The notes: generated by a model from the sequence alone, not told the origin. DNA of 64,000 bases from Rhyacophila brunnea (GCA_022495005.1 JAGYXB010000557.1:248001-312000); one strand, 5' to 3'; counted from the first letter of the stretch, positions 34,600-47,691 are shown. Translations and numbers: made by a program.

Positions 34600-37500
34600 C
34601 CAGCTCGCAAATATGCTGTCGCAAAGGGCAGTAGTGCATACATTGTTTTGTGTACTAATGTTAGATTTTGGTTTTTTTTTTATTTTAACTACAATATATA
34701 CAACTACTTAATTCTTTAGTTATAACTTTGTATTTCAATAAACTATTCTTATATGTAGGCTTACCATAATTATGAAACTTTAAACCGGGTCAGTAACGGG
34801 AAGGTTAAAGGAACAAATTTAACTATTAAAAATTGTTTTATTATTAAAAGTATGTACAAAAGAAGATTTATGCTGCAGCAGAAATTAAAATTTATTTACT
34901 TATTGTAGGTACCAGTCGTACTTCTCGTTGGAATGAACTTTTTACAGCACTTTATCATTTTTCCATCCAGTAATTTTAGGTGCACACCTTTCAATGGTAA
35001 AAAGTACCTATCTATCTATCATCAGCAGGCGCTAATTTTACTTCTATTTTATTTGAAATGTCGTTAGTAACACTAACAAAATGCGTCTTTTGTTTACGGT
35101 CAATCATGACAATTTATTATTGCCAATCATTCATACGCGGAATAACAGCCGGAACAAAATGCCAAACCGGCCGGGACCAATTTGTGAAACCAGGACATAA
35201 TTATAGTAAGCTTTCTTATAGGTCAGTCATGTCCGACGAATTCATCGCATGATCAATTATGTACCAACCAAATATAAGTCAGTAAGTCTTGTTATCAGAT
35301 TATTATAGGCAACAACTTCTAAATTAAATAATTTATTAATTATTTAACAAAATAGAAAAAATACGGCAAAATTATAAAACTATTAGTATAGTTTTGTTTG
35401 TATAAAAATTTAAATAAATTATTGTATAATCAATTAAATATAAAATAATGAAGCTTAAAAGTTGCTTTTCGTGTAGTTACCTACTTATTCACGGTTAATA
35501 CATAATTTAGGTCGATCCATATGACATAGGCATTATGTCGTGAAAATATAAAAAGCGCTTTTAAATTCCGTTGCAATATTAGGATTATTTCATTGAAAAG
35601 AGGACCGTAGTCATTTCTTCAACCAGCATACATTAAAGTCGTTTCAAAAAAATTCATGAGGAAGCCCGCATGAACTCGTCGTACCTATTACTTGATTCGT
35701 ATTGCATCACTCGTGACATACCATAGGAGTAAGAGAATGACGTGTGAATCCCTGGGAGTTAAATTTAAATAGTTTCGTAGTTGCTCATACGATTTTGCAG
35801 TGGGATTTTTCCACAGTATGCGAATAGTTTGACAATGGGTGTCCAAAGAAGGCAAAAATTTATCATTTTCACAACAAATTGGTAAATTACATATATATTT
35901 GCGATAGTGATAGAAGAGTGGTGTTGATTAATTTGTACAGCAAGAATTTTAATACATATTTTTCTCAACATGAAAATGTGGCTATAAACAACGATATCTT
36001 TAAATTTAGTACACTAATAATATATATATTTTTTCAGTAACTATACTACCATTATATTATGCCTTTGACGGTTTTAATATGTTCTGTTTGGGGGTGGATT
36101 ATGGGTCATTTAGTGACTATTAGAGCTTTACTAATATAGCTATCTTGATAATATGAGTGGTATAATTTATCATTAAACCAAATTCCGAGAGAATAATATA
36201 TCACTGTGCGTAGAATCAGTCCGTATAATATACTTAATAGAATATTAAATAAGTATATCTATGCTATACCTACGTGATAAACCTATTAACAAAGTTTAGA
36301 CTTAAAGGTTAAACGTGTTAAACCTATTAAGAGTAGCAAAGTTTTCTCATAATAATAATGAATTAACACGTTGTAAGTAAATATTAAATTATTTAAATAA
36401 ATACGTGGGTGTACGTTAAGATGTTAATGTACTTACTTATTCAGCTTCAGTTTGTTTGGAGTTAGAACAGTATTAAAAAAAACTTATAAGCATATCTACT
36501 TAAATAAGTCTACTATAGTATAAATATTTTTGGTACATGTTCCTTAGATAATTATATATATTATGTACTTGATGTCAGAGATAGATGATTTTTTTTAAAT
36601 GCAATCAGTTATTACAATAATATAATCATATCGATTTGATCTCTCTCCAGTACTAATTGCCATATTTTATCAACCGACTTTTCTACAAAAATTTCACTCT
36701 GCCGTAGATACTAATTTTGCATACTTATAATATTTTGATTCATAATTAAAATTCAAAAACTGAATATTAATAAATCGCACTTATCAATTAAATATATTTA
36801 CATGTTATTCGTTTAAGATATAATGAAAAATGAATATTTATTTTAGTACCTATTTATATTATTATATAGATTAGTTTATAAAAAATGCTATTGGCCGTCT
36901 GAATAATGTCTTTAAAAGTATCCTTTCTTTATGTATAAAATGCAAGTGCTCACGCAGTGGGTTCTTCCGGTCCAGAGACTAAGAGAGACACCACGCGGTA
37001 CGAAGATGTGCATGTTGGTCATACCGACAAAGCGTTAAAGCAGAATGACTGGAACAGGAAATGATGGTATGACACAATAGATTTAAATCCCTAAAACCTT
37101 AAATGAAAATGTGTTGAACGTTTAGTTCGATGAAATAACAATCGCTGGACAAATCGAGTTATTAAATGGTACGAAAAATTTTATTGGGTATGTAGAATAT
37201 TTGCTCCAGTTATAATACTAATAGTATTTTTCATGATTATAACACCATATATTTCAATAAATTGCTGTGCGGTTCATTGCATGACAGGAAAGGTGTAGAA
37301 TCAGCTTGGAGATGTTGTCGTCTAGCAGTGGATAGATTCAGGCACTTTATGATAAAACAAATATATTTTGATTGAAATAATTATTGGTGTAGACAATATT
37401 TCATCTTTTGTTCAGATGATCCCTTATTACAGTTATAATAAATTAAAAAGATTTTTGTGTAAGGATGTCATGAATTTTGAAGGGTTTATTTATTATCAAT

Positions 37501-38350
37501 TAAGTATCAATAATATGTAACTACCAAAGCGTTTGAATTCATATATATTCCATTAACGTGTACTGTGGAAATTACAAGCATAATATTACTTCAGTATGAT
37601 TAAATGCAAACACTCAGCGCAAATTATATTAGCCTGATATAATTGTGAGACAAGTATTTAATTGGGTAAATGGCAAAGTAATTATTACAGAGATGATAAT
37701 AATAATCTCATTTCGACTAATCCAACATGTTTTGTGAATTTTGATGTCATTGTAATAAGCTATTTTAATTATAATGTGAATGTACAAAATTACACGTAAA
37801 TAAATTGGTACAGTGTGTAAAATTTACCTTGATTTACAATAATTACTTACAACACAGACGATAAACACTTGATTAGATTATTAAATAGAAAATAAATATA
37901 ACTTACTTAATATGTTCATAAGAATTTTATAAGTACAGTAAGTATATTATTTCAGTCTTTCAATTAAGAAATATATATTTTGCTAATAACATTCTTATTT
38001 AAGTTAAAAACTTGAAATTAAATCGTTAAAATTATAATAACTGTTTTATTTTATAGTAATATCAGAAACGGTAAATATTTCTGTTACAAAATGAAATGTT
38101 TATGAACATCGGTCTTACTACGGAGAAATACCAAGTTAATTTTTATATTCCTTTGAATTGTTATTTTTCTATATCTAAACGTAAGAATTTTCCAATTTTT
38201 ATTGGTATGTATTTTATTTTTTAAGGAATCATTTGATAAATACCTTCTGGACGGACAGACGGAAAGATATTTTTGACAATTTCATTGCATGTTGTTTAAA
38301 CCGTACCTCTACCTACTTAATTTTATATAATAAAAGTCGCTTTGATCATA
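34600..38350. other. AT-rich DNA, no gene recognised
   Basis: A patch at about 36950-37075 (cagtgggttcttccggtcca, cgcggtacgaagatgtgcat) is richer in GC and has a 33-codon frame resembling nothing I recognise. A slightly GC-richer stretch at 35140-35260 has no motif I can name. No exons or delimited elements were found. Confidence 0.4.
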
Positions 38351-38356
38351 TCCGTT

Positions 38357-38455
38357 CCTCAGTTTGAGCATATGGACACCTCACGGCATCTCCAATTTTT
38401 GCATCAATTCAGGTTATGCCAGAATCCCGTAGCTCCGCCGTATCTATATACACAT
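38357..38455 (-). pseudogene. Fragment of the 33595-34590 LINE family
   Basis: On the minus strand, tacggcggagctacgggatt and ggtgtccatatgctcaaactgag correspond to 34440-34460 and 34526-34550 of the longer copy. About 50 codons are missing between them. It marks another dead insertion of the same family, ending about 40 bp before a dispersed repeat copy. Confidence 0.65.
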
Positions 38456-38495
38456 AGTTTATTGAACAAGTGAACGTAATCAAGCATTTAGAATA

Positions 38496-38965
38496 ATATC
38501 ACTATTAAATAATTACAAGATAAAAATAACTTTTTATATACCTACAACGTTTTTAAATTTTCTGTTGAATCATATAAACTTGACTTGGCTAGCTTAAACC
38601 ATCAAAAAAATTTGTACTTGATAGAAATAATACTGAAATGTCATTTTGTCATGTCATATTGATTTCCATAGTAACGCACGTATATATTAATAATTTGGTT
38701 CCTAGGACCCCAGACAGGGGCAGTTGCTAGGGAGCAACCAATAATGGTGTCGAATTAACTTTTCATACAAAACAGAATTAACTGAAAATTAATTCAATTG
38801 TACTTAAAGATGGCTAAAAACGCATTGGCATCGTGTTCTGATATATTCTAAAAGTTTCAAATGTCTAGCTAGTCGGGAAGTTAGTTAAAAATCAATTGCA
38901 AGATTTGTACCGGACAAAGAACCACCGGACAAATAAGAATACGAGCTAAGAAAAACGTTGTAAAA
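38496..38965 (-). repeat. Unclassified ~500-bp dispersed repeat, copy 3
   Basis: It is the same orientation as copy 2 (18700-19185), sharing ctagtcgggaagttagtta, accaccggacaaataagaat and gagctaagaaaaacgttgta. It carries a private gggg-containing segment (accccagacaggggcagttg) where copy 1 has gggggtcctagc. No coding sequence. Confidence 0.8.
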
Positions 38966-41319
38966 TTCATAAAGGACCAAGCGAGACTTCCCAAAAATAT
39001 TTTTTCTAACAGGAATGTTTCTGAGGTCTTTCAAAATATACAATATTATATTCAATAACAAATGTTAGGTACAATTTTAAAATCTTGTATTGATTGAATA
39101 AAAAATGAATTATTCAAGCATAGGTATTTATTATCGACCCTGCTTCTGTATGTAATAGAAAATATTAGTTATAGTAAAATAATTAAGATTTGAATATGCG
39201 CAGATGAAATCTATTCTATTGCGCAGTAATAAGTCAAAGCAAATGTTATTATTGTGACAGTTACTATCGTGGACTCGGTAAAAAAAATTAATTGGTTTTT
39301 ACTGTGAATTATTCAACACAAAAATATATCTAAAGGATTATTTCTTAAAAATTCAACTACCTACGTCAAACAGATAGATACCTAGGTATATTAGGTGAAA
39401 TTGTAATTGACACTACGTTTAAATTAAAGCCCTCGTGGATAATAATAGTATACCTAATTAACTATATCAAAATTTTGTAAGTGTTGTATACGTATTTACC
39501 AATGGAGCCATACCTATTATGTTGGAATGATTTAATCTGATAGATAGAGAAATATTGGATGTTTTAATCAAAGAAAATGACAAAAGAATTTAGAAGGAAG
39601 CGTTTCTTTGTTAATGAAGGCAATTAGTCTTTCATAAAAGCTCGTTTTCTTTGGTGCCAGTAAATGTCACTTTATGGTCAAATTATAATTACTTTTCCTT
39701 TTGAAAAATTTAATGTTTTACTTCAAAAATTTTGTCTTATTAATATTCCTATTAATAACATTAAAGGGTTATCTCAGAAATAGATGATGTTCAAACGCAA
39801 GAAATTGATGACATGAATTATTTAAAATAATTGTATTACTCATTTTGTAATTGAGGATATTTCAAATATTTCATTGTTTTAAACAATTATTAATCTTTTG
39901 TAAAATACACAGCAAAGTTTCATTTGATTTAAATTAAAGACTGTAGTAGTGTATTATATAACCTATCTTAGAAGTATTTATTTATAAAATAAACAAATCA
40001 AACTTAGATACTATAATGTAGTAAATAATACATTTATATTTGCATCGATGTAAATTTATCTCCGACTTTATGAACCACAAGAAAGTAAAATATAGTACCT
40101 AACCTAATTAATAGGTACCTATAGGTGTTCTAAAAAATGTAATTTTTTAACTAGCAAAAGTTTTTAATTGGTTTCAAGAGAAAATAAATGATTCGGTTCC
40201 AAACCTTTTTCGAGTCGCGACCGTATGCTAGATTGTAATAAAAAACATTTTAATATGGTGAATAAAATACATTAAAAATAATTAGAGTATAAAATTACAA
40301 TAGGATAGAATTTTTATAATCTGCTGAAGACTAATTTTTATCTTTTTAAACCGCAAATGACTTTTGTTTATTTGTTGCACTTTTATTGATTTTATACTGA
40401 AGTTTTTTCGTTCTTATTTTGGTCAAATTATCCAAGTAGTAGGTATGCATATCAACGTTTTTAATAAAAAAAAATACATATATATCAATATGAAATTCTA
40501 TTTGAAGAATGTCCACATTCGAATGGCTGTTATTCAAATAATGAAACGCTGATTAAAACTAATTTTGATATTGATACTGAGATAAATCCTACATTATATT
40601 ACTCTACTATTAATAATTACCCTTATTCCTGATTCCTGGATATGGATAAAACAAATGGTTGATAACCAATCCAGGATAGAATGAAAAAAGTCAAATTTTT
40701 CACAACAGTAGAGAAAGTATTCGTAAAATAATTTTTGAATCGTTGATGAACATAGTCACCTGTCATCTGATCTATTTCCCTTTAAGATGCTTTGAACAAA
40801 GTAGGAGTATAATGGACGATACACACTTCCGCGCATTTCCCAAGTCGAGCGTGGGATGCGGTAAAATTCGTAGACGGTACCTACCGCAAACGCGCGCCGA
40901 TCGAGTTTGTGCATTCCGACTTTTTGTTGATTTATTCACAACCACACAAGGTTTCACTGTCGCAGTTTATACGGGGTAAATAAACATTTTGTCTCTCAAA
41001 CCGTGCATGCCGCGTGCATGGAGTGATATAACGTAATATTGCTGATGTGATTACTAGTATTAATATTGTTGAAGTGTTTACGGTCTTGCACTGAAAACTC
41101 AAATGGTTTATGACGCGCTCGTTGGTCGTTCATTGGTTGCGCGGGGTAAAATAATGCATTTCTTCGCCGCTGTTTTGAGGTGTGTACGCACAGTGAGATG
41201 GTTACATGTAAATTGTACGTAAAACAATTCACCGTAACACAGTGAGCTTTCTTATCGGAAAGAGATGAATCCAATTTTATTATATTCAATAATTGGCAAA
41301 ATTATGAATTTAAGAATGA

Positions 41320-41390
41320 AAACCTAACCGAACCTAAAAAATAATCCAATATATCGGCTTTTTTTCAAAATTTTGAGTTGTTGGCTTCCT
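41320..41390 (+). repeat. Decayed half of the 760-997 palindromic unit
   Basis: The order CCTAA-type units, aataatcca, atcg, ttttcaaaa matches the right arm and array edge of the palindrome at 885-955. Only one arm is present, and it has many differences. Confidence 0.5.
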
Positions 41391-42589
41391 GTAAACTGAC
41401 AAGAAATATGTTTTACTTATGTCAGTACTATACGGTCACAAATAGTTTGGACCTTAGACTATATATACATCTAGACGCCACCCATTGCATTGCTAAATGA
41501 AGCTGTGTGCCGTGCGTTTGGTTTGTGGGCGAGCAAACGCATTTGTATACAAATGTTCGAGACCATAGACCATTTCGCTAGTGCTCGCCCAAAGTGCTCG
41601 CACTAGATGCTCAGAATTAAAATATATTTTTACATTTTTTTTACGTTATGTATTATTTTTAAGCGGTCAAAATGCAACCATTAGGTAAAAATATCCATAA
41701 TTTAAGTTATTTTAAAGGAACACGGTCACTTGATATTAAAATAATATATAATAATATACAAATAAATTATCACGAACATGTATCAACTTACATAATATGA
41801 AACGTAATACCATATTCTTGCTTATCAGTACGGCTATCACATTTTAATACAACACACATAACCATCTTGTCTACTTAATTAACTAAAAATATTTACCACT
41901 GACTTTATGTTAAACACAAAATAGCAATTTTAGCAACACGGTTATCGACGCTTAGTTAAGCAATAAGGTAAGATTTGGCGGCTACACCGTAGCAAACCAT
42001 CTTCCACATCTGTAAACCTTTTATCTTACTCTAGCGCGTGTCGCAGAGATTATAAAGGTGACGAATACTTTCTCACTCGCTTTTGTTCAGGCCTTGGTTT
42101 GGACGGTCTTTAATATGCCGCCATATATTTCCGATACAATAAATAACGGTGAAGTGTGATACGGCGAACTGCATACGTACAAGTTATCGGACACACAGTA
42201 AGACAGTGCAATAGATTGAGAAATATAGGAGGGTAGTTTACCCAGCAAAAGATCGACAACGGCTGTTTATGAAATTATGGTTAAAGTTTGAATCCAAAAA
42301 ATCTTCAAAGTAAAATTTTGGATGCCAAAGATTTAAGCCGATATATAAAAATATGACTGAAGAATTTTTATACATTTGCGATAATTGAAATAATTATCAA
42401 AATGTATCATTATTTTTTATGATAAATGAGTAATGGGGTAATAATTTGAGAAATAATTACCTGCTGTAAATATGGTGGGTAATGAAATATCATAGTCAAT
42501 AAATTATGATGTTTTGAAGTAGCGTCATAATAAAATAATGTGTCAAAACTCATAAAGTTAATAAAATTCTACGTCACTTTTATTTTTGC

Positions 42590-42830
42590 GGTATCTACGA
42601 CCATCAATCTTCGAGCGAGTTTCAGGAAACTTGATTACCTGGCGCTCGAGAGAGGCTCGCTACGTTAAGCTCGGAGTTGTATTAGGTTCAAGACTAGGGT
42701 CGCTTCCGCTTTTGAGCTTTGCGGAATAAAGGAGTTAGTTACTTGCCAGGCGAGACCGATATTTAACCTCGTGCCAGTAATAACGTGTATGTGTGCATTT
42801 CTCCTTGGAAGTTTGCATTGCTTAACAGGT
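42590..42830. promoter_or_regulatory. Candidate non-coding regulatory island
   Basis: A unique, GC-richer stretch contains cttcgagcgagtttcaggaa, gattacctggcgctcgagag and cgcttccgcttttgagcttt. It has no open frame with splice context and no terminal repeats. It is a candidate for constrained non-coding DNA, judged only from composition against its surroundings. Confidence 0.25.
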
Positions 42831-43125
42831 TAAAGTACCTATATAAATGTACATCTATGAATCTTAAATTCTTAAGTTTTCATTATTTTACTATGTTTGT
42901 ATGCTGATTTAAAATAATATATTGTATTAATTATACAAATATAAAAATAGCAGTAGGTATCTAAGTAATTAGGTATACATTTGATAGATAAATACCCATT
43001 AAAAATGTTGGAATATCTAAGGTTTTGAATGTCATTTCAATATTTCACCGTTGTTAAAAAAGAAAGCTTAGCAAAATTATTTATATGAAGTAAAAAAACA
43101 TTTTTGGTGGTAAGGATTAGATTTA

Positions 43126-43710
43126 GAGATCATCCATAGACGGAAACTGTATGCGGCTTAGAACCGTGTGCCATATGTACTAAACTTATGATTTCTGTTC
43201 ATGGAAATATATTTTCACAAAGTATATTATAAGCATCTGATCTTATCCGTTTATTTAGACCAGCGATACTCAACCTGCAGCCCTTTAAGCTTTTTGTGCA
43301 GCCCGAAACACATTTATTATCAGGAATTTCGTATATCTTGAGATTCGTTTCAACTTTGACGCACAGATAGTGACACCCGAAGAGGTTTGTCATTATAGTC
43401 CACATCAGATCAAGTATAAGAGTGGTGCTATTGCGCACGATTTATTTAAAAAACACGCATAATTTTTAAAATCTCAAAAATGTTTTGTAAAAAAGGGGGA
43501 GTTTCATGATTTTTTTTGTCACACCAGTAGTGATGCGGCCCGCGTTACTTTACAAATATACGTATTTGGCCGGAAGAAAAAAAAGGTTGAGTATCATTGA
43601 TTTAGACCATACACTTACACTTACGTGAAAATATATTTTCATGAATAGAAATCATAAGTTTAGTATAGCACACGGTTTTAAGCCATGGTTTCAGTCTACG
43701 GATGACCTCT
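43126..43710. mobile_element. Foldback element with ~90-bp arms, split by a hAT-type insertion
   Basis: The left arm (43126-43218) and right arm (43625-43710) are inverted copies sharing tcatcc-tagac, accgtgtg, actaaacttatgatttct and aaatatattttcac. The loop between them was originally about 50 bp, now enlarged by the nested element at 43261-43599. A transcript of the un-split element would form a long hairpin. Confidence 0.8.
43253..43607. mobile_element. hAT-type element nested in the foldback element, perfect 8-bp duplication
   Basis: The 8-mer atttagac flanks both sides (43253-43260 and 43600-43607). The ends are inverted repeats: CAGCGATACTCAACC from 43261 and, on the other strand from 43599, CAATGATACTCAACC. 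The 339-bp interior includes gatgcggcccgcgtt, a base composition common in hAT non-autonomous elements. A 79-codon frame inside has no domain. It inserted after the surrounding foldback element. Confidence 0.85.
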
Positions 43711-44539
43711 TAATAGAATACATATATTTTTTAGTATATTTTAGTTCATTATTTTATTTGTTATCATTTATTTATTTAATGTTATTATGATGAATTAAAA
43801 TATTCTTTATACAAATTGGTCAATATGTAAATAGCTATTGAGGCTGTTAAACGATTTTGCGTTTAATTGGTTGAGTATGCATTTATAGATTAAATCGTAT
43901 TCAAATTGCAGACAAATTAATGATTTTTTAATTGGCTTTTCAATTCGATGTGGATCTTGGCCGCCTCACAAAAAGGTTTCTTAACAGATCATTTTATGAG
44001 AAATGGAAATGGAGCATGGATGCTCTGGGTTCAAACATACATTGAAAGACAATATAATAAATTGCCATATCTATCAGTATCAAACCCAATAACTACGACT
44101 TCATAAAAGGACACTTTGTCACTCATCCGCCGTGAGCACTCTCAAAGTAAAAATACATTATTCATAAAAAAAACATTTTTAATAAATCTAGACGCACAAA
44201 TCGGTCTGAATACTTACTTGATTTGTTTATTTATATTATGTTCTGTAATATTACCCACTCTTGCATATGAAAAGTCACTCGAGCCAAAATTAATGGGAGG
44301 AAAAAACATTGACCATATTTTTTACAACACTAATGATTCAATACATAATATATAATTATATTATTAATAATATTATATTTAGTTTTGTATTATACTTATA
44401 ATGATTATTGTGAATGCTATACGATGAGGGTGAAAAAAGAGTTATTTATTGTAGGAAAGGGATAGATGTTAAAAAAAAACCAAAGATTAAAAATAGAATA
44501 TTTACATTGACATACGTTGTCATTTATGTTACTACAACC

Positions 44540-44797
44540 CTTGACGTGTCTTGGCCTTCGAAAGCTTCCCCCATCCTGGACGATCCAGTACCGATACTCT
44601 CCAATTGTTTTGACCGAGCATTCTTAAAAATCTCCTGTGTCGAGTCCAGTCATCTCAATTTCGGCCGTCAAAGTCTTCTCTTTTCCTCGGGGGTTGCGTA
44701 CATAGTCAGCCTTGCTGGTATATCCTCCAACATTCGATGCATGTGGCCGATCCAGCGTAGTCTGCATTTTCATATGCCACGTGATCTTTTCGCCCTT
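44540..44797 (-). pseudogene. LINE C-terminal remnant
   Basis: The minus strand gives RLRWIGHMHRMLEDIPARLT, a short gap with one stop, then RPKLRWLDSTQEIFKNARS and a frame ending EGQDTSRVV. This order (LRWxGHxxRM, GRPKLRWxD, a terminal KxHxGL-like end) is the C-terminus of a common insect non-LTR family. The open 136-codon frame on the + strand over the same place is a shadow. Confidence 0.75.
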
Positions 44798-44829
44798 ATA
44801 AAGTGTGACATATTAAATAATTAGAAGAA

Positions 44830-46130
44830 CGAATAGGGAAATAGAATAATTTAACATTCACACATAAACAAGTATGACTCACTACGCACAGTTTTACTTT
44901 GCAGCCCTTTTTTGATTTCGGTGAAATAATATTAATTATATCAATTTCGATTAACGGATGAAGCCTTTTAAGTCAAATTTTATAATCTAAAATAATTGAA
45001 CTTGATAATTGTTGAAAAAAATTAGGTATTGTACGAGCAGTGGCGCATATTTTTGACGCAAAAGATGCAACCGATTCGTCAGAAAATCTAAAAGTGGGCT
45101 TCCGAAAAATTAACACCAGCCTCAGTCATTTAATTATATGTTAATTTATTATTTGGTAAATTAAATGTTTTGTAATTTTTTATAGTGATATGACTTCTAA
45201 ATCAGACAGTAAATCGGGCCTCTACGTTACTAAAAGCGCTACGTTATGAGTTAGTACTACTACCATTTAAAGAACAAACTATTGTTAAATAATTAACAAC
45301 GAGTTGAAGTATTTCAACTGATTTTTCATCTTATTACCGCCATTCGGTTACCTATGTTTTTTTTTTTCAGGCGAATGAAGTAGGTCGATCTTTACTTATC
45401 AATTATTTAAGTATGTAAATGTATACGCCAAAATATGCAATCTTATATAAATAAGTATATTTATTTTAAATTGTGCTCCTGTTTACTTTGACGTGGTTAT
45501 ACACGAAGCGCTCATAACGGTAGAAACGTTTCTTCGACTGCCAAATAAATATGTTTGAGTTTTCCTTTCCAGTAAATGTCACCAGCATATAACTAGGCTT
45601 CGCAAAGGCATTAAACTTTATTCCAGCTTCTTCTGGATGTCGCGGTAGAACGGAGCGAGAAATATTTGGGACACCGCCTAATTTTGTCTCTCTTGACTTT
45701 CAACATACGCCACAAAATCTCGGAAGAAATTGTTTTATAGAATGTGTTTTAAGGCGTTGTTAGTTTAGATATTGTTTTATTAGTGAATATTATTAGTGTA
45801 TTGTTTCATTGAAACATGTACTGGTAATTTGTATTACGTCAATAAGATATTCAATTTTTACAATATTCCTGATATTCAGTGTAGAGATGCTTGATCCTTT
45901 CAAACTAATTGTTATTTTTAGATAACCAAAATAACCGAGATGTACCTTCTGCAATTTAGTTGCCAACCTTTGATAGAAGAAGACACCAAGAAAAGAATAA
46001 AGCTTTTATTTGGCTAAAAGTATTAATTATAAATATATTTTTGTAGTTATACTTCTTTTAGCGCGTTTGGGAAATCAGATCAGATTATATTTTTGGCGTG
46101 TGATATGTAACACATAATTTATTTTTTAAC
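44830..46130. other. Possible hAT-type element and regulatory patch, no gene recognised
   Basis: At 45038-45242 the ends cagtggcgcat and (complement) gtagcgcttttagtaacg resemble the pair at 17885-18041, with weak 8-mer similarity outside. The island 45480-45720 (gtcgcggtagaacggagcga, gtaaatgtcaccagc) is GC-richer and non-repetitive. Neither encodes a protein. Confidence 0.35.
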
Positions 46131-46140
46131 ACGAAAAAAA

Positions 46141-46208
46141 CGCACTCGATTGGATTCGAACCACCGATTGTTCGGTTATCAGTCGAACGCACTACCTTTA
46201 AGCCACAG
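46141..46208 (-). tRNA. tRNA-like sequence, GAT (Ile-type) anticodon position, probably a pseudogene
   Basis: On the minus strand tggcttaaaggtagtgc (A box/D arm) is followed by a 4-5 bp anticodon stem around ctgataa, giving GAT in the anticodon position, and then ggttcgaatcc, an exact B box. The T stem is imperfect and the acceptor arm does not pair with the sequence upstream of the A box, so a functional gene is doubtful. A tRNA-derived SINE head is the main alternative. Confidence 0.45.
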
Positions 46209-46209
46209 T

Positions 46210-47485
46210 ATGATACTGCAATCGAGACGATTATACAGTATAATATTATAGTTTAGATTTTTTCCGTTGCCTAGGCAGCGAATGTATTATTGTTGGCCAT
46301 TTGCAATTCCTTACGTAAACAAACTATTAAACGTCAGAGTGACAGTTGGTACTTTAAAAATAAAAACAACGAGAAACCGTTATATAATTTAGTAATATAA
46401 GTTAAAGTGTATATAAATAAACCAACGGTGGTCCAATAAGCGGTCCTTTTTCTTGAGTGTGTAATTTAACAAGATAATTAAGAGCTAGCTAAAGAATCTA
46501 GTTTATCACAAGTTTTTTTTTGTTTTGTTACGCCACAGAAGTATAACTTTTAACTCACGTACATATACTACACACACCGATTTTTTTAGATATACATAAT
46601 ATTACTTATTACATATTTTATTAATCTGATAGCAGGGTATAAAAATCAATGAATTCATTTATTGCGTAAAAATATTATACTAATACAGTTTTTTTGCCGC
46701 CATAATAGGTACTCAATATCTATGCAATAAAGCAGTGTTTTTCATTTTTTTTACACCTGCGGACCGGTAAAAAGAGGAAAAAAATTTCGGATTATTATAT
46801 CTCACGAAATAGATTAACTTAAATCGATAATATCCTAAATGTCAACAATGTAAATTATTAGATACATATATTTTATATTATTAAATAATAGCATATTAGT
46901 TTTGTGGAGCAACCCATTTATCACCTTTAGTTTATTAATGTTGACGATTTCTACAGAGAAAATGAAAATGTCAGACATTAGTATTAAGCTGAATAGTTCG
47001 GGGGTAAGATAAAGGTTTCTCTCTCTCTAAATAAGCCCTTGCAAGTGCAGTTAGCGGTAGGTAAGGGTAGGTAAAGGTTGCTATGGGTTGTCCTTAAAAT
47101 AATAATGAATAACTTCCCTTCTAACCCTCCAGTATAAAGTTTCAATTCCAAACGATTGTTTCAAGTTGGTGTTTTGTGACGAATTAATTTTAGCAGGGAT
47201 GGAATTACCTAAAAGCATTCATTTATCACGTCGAAGTTTTCGTTGTATAATTTTAATTGCTTTATCCTGATTTTGATGGTAGGTAATTTGCTGGAATATT
47301 ATTTGTGATTTTAAAGTTGTTAAACCGTTCACATTTTTGTCCGGTGGATTACTGGTTTAATTGAATATAATATGTTAGGCTGTAAATTGTCATTTATAAT
47401 TTTAAGTAAATATTATTTATTACCTACCTGTTTTTGCTACTTATTTCCTTTCTCCATTCTTTCCGCAATCACTTGTTTTAATGGA
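46210..47485. other. AT-rich DNA with one hAT-like end, no gene recognised
   Basis: cagtgtttttcatttttttt followed by gcggaccggtaaaaag (46734-46776) looks like the left end of a hAT-type element, but no right end was found. No exon or other element was supported. Confidence 0.35.
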
Positions 47486-47486
47486 C

Positions 47487-47691
47487 TAAGAACTTGTATA
47501 GATGGCGCGATTCGACTCGCGCATAAAAAATCGCGCGCATTTCAGGTAGATGCGACCTCATTGAGCCGTCCACGTGTAATCGCCGCGAGTTACTTCTCGC
47601 GCGTGGTCGAGGTACAGGTGACCTCGTTGAGCTGTCCACATACACTCACGAAGTATCGAGGCGAGACACGTGTCATCTGGACAAGCTCTTA
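47487..47691. mobile_element. GC-rich terminal-inverted-repeat element (~200 bp)
   Basis: The ends agaacttgt-agatgg from 47489 and (complement, from 47689) agagcttgt-agatga are inverted copies continuing through cg-tcg-ctcg blocks. TA lies directly outside each end (47487-47488, 47690-47691). Inside, a direct repeat (gacctcattgagccgtccac at about 47550 and gacctcgttgagctgtccac at about 47620) and several cgcgcg blocks occur. No protein. A TA-target MITE is the likeliest reading. Confidence 0.7.

Larger units (their letters stand above)
38970..43120. other. Mostly unassigned; possible regulatory patch and TTAGG-element half-copy
   Basis: About 41320-41390 (aacctaaccgaacctaaa, then aataatccaatatatcggc) matches one arm of the 760-997 palindrome. 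Near 39640-39690 tggtgccagtaaatgtcact shares cagtaaatgtcac with 45571. The stretch 41430-41610 carries an inverted gggcgagc/gctcgccc pair. The island 42590-42830 is listed separately. No gene is supported. Confidence 0.35.

Noticed and set aside
36943..37060. Short GC-richer frame as a small gene
   Set aside because: Only about 33 codons, no recognisable family and no RNA fold I could support.
44116..44355. Small frame with a hydrophobic stretch resembling a signal peptide
   Set aside because: AT-rich DNA readily yields hydrophobic residues; no splice sites, homologous domain or codon bias support it.
44414..44824. 136-codon open frame on the + strand
   Set aside because: The opposite strand carries recognisable LINE C-terminal motifs over the same bases; the + frame is a shadow.
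46141..46208. A functional isoleucine tRNA gene
   Set aside because: The A and B boxes and GAT position are present, but the acceptor stem does not pair and the T stem is imperfect.
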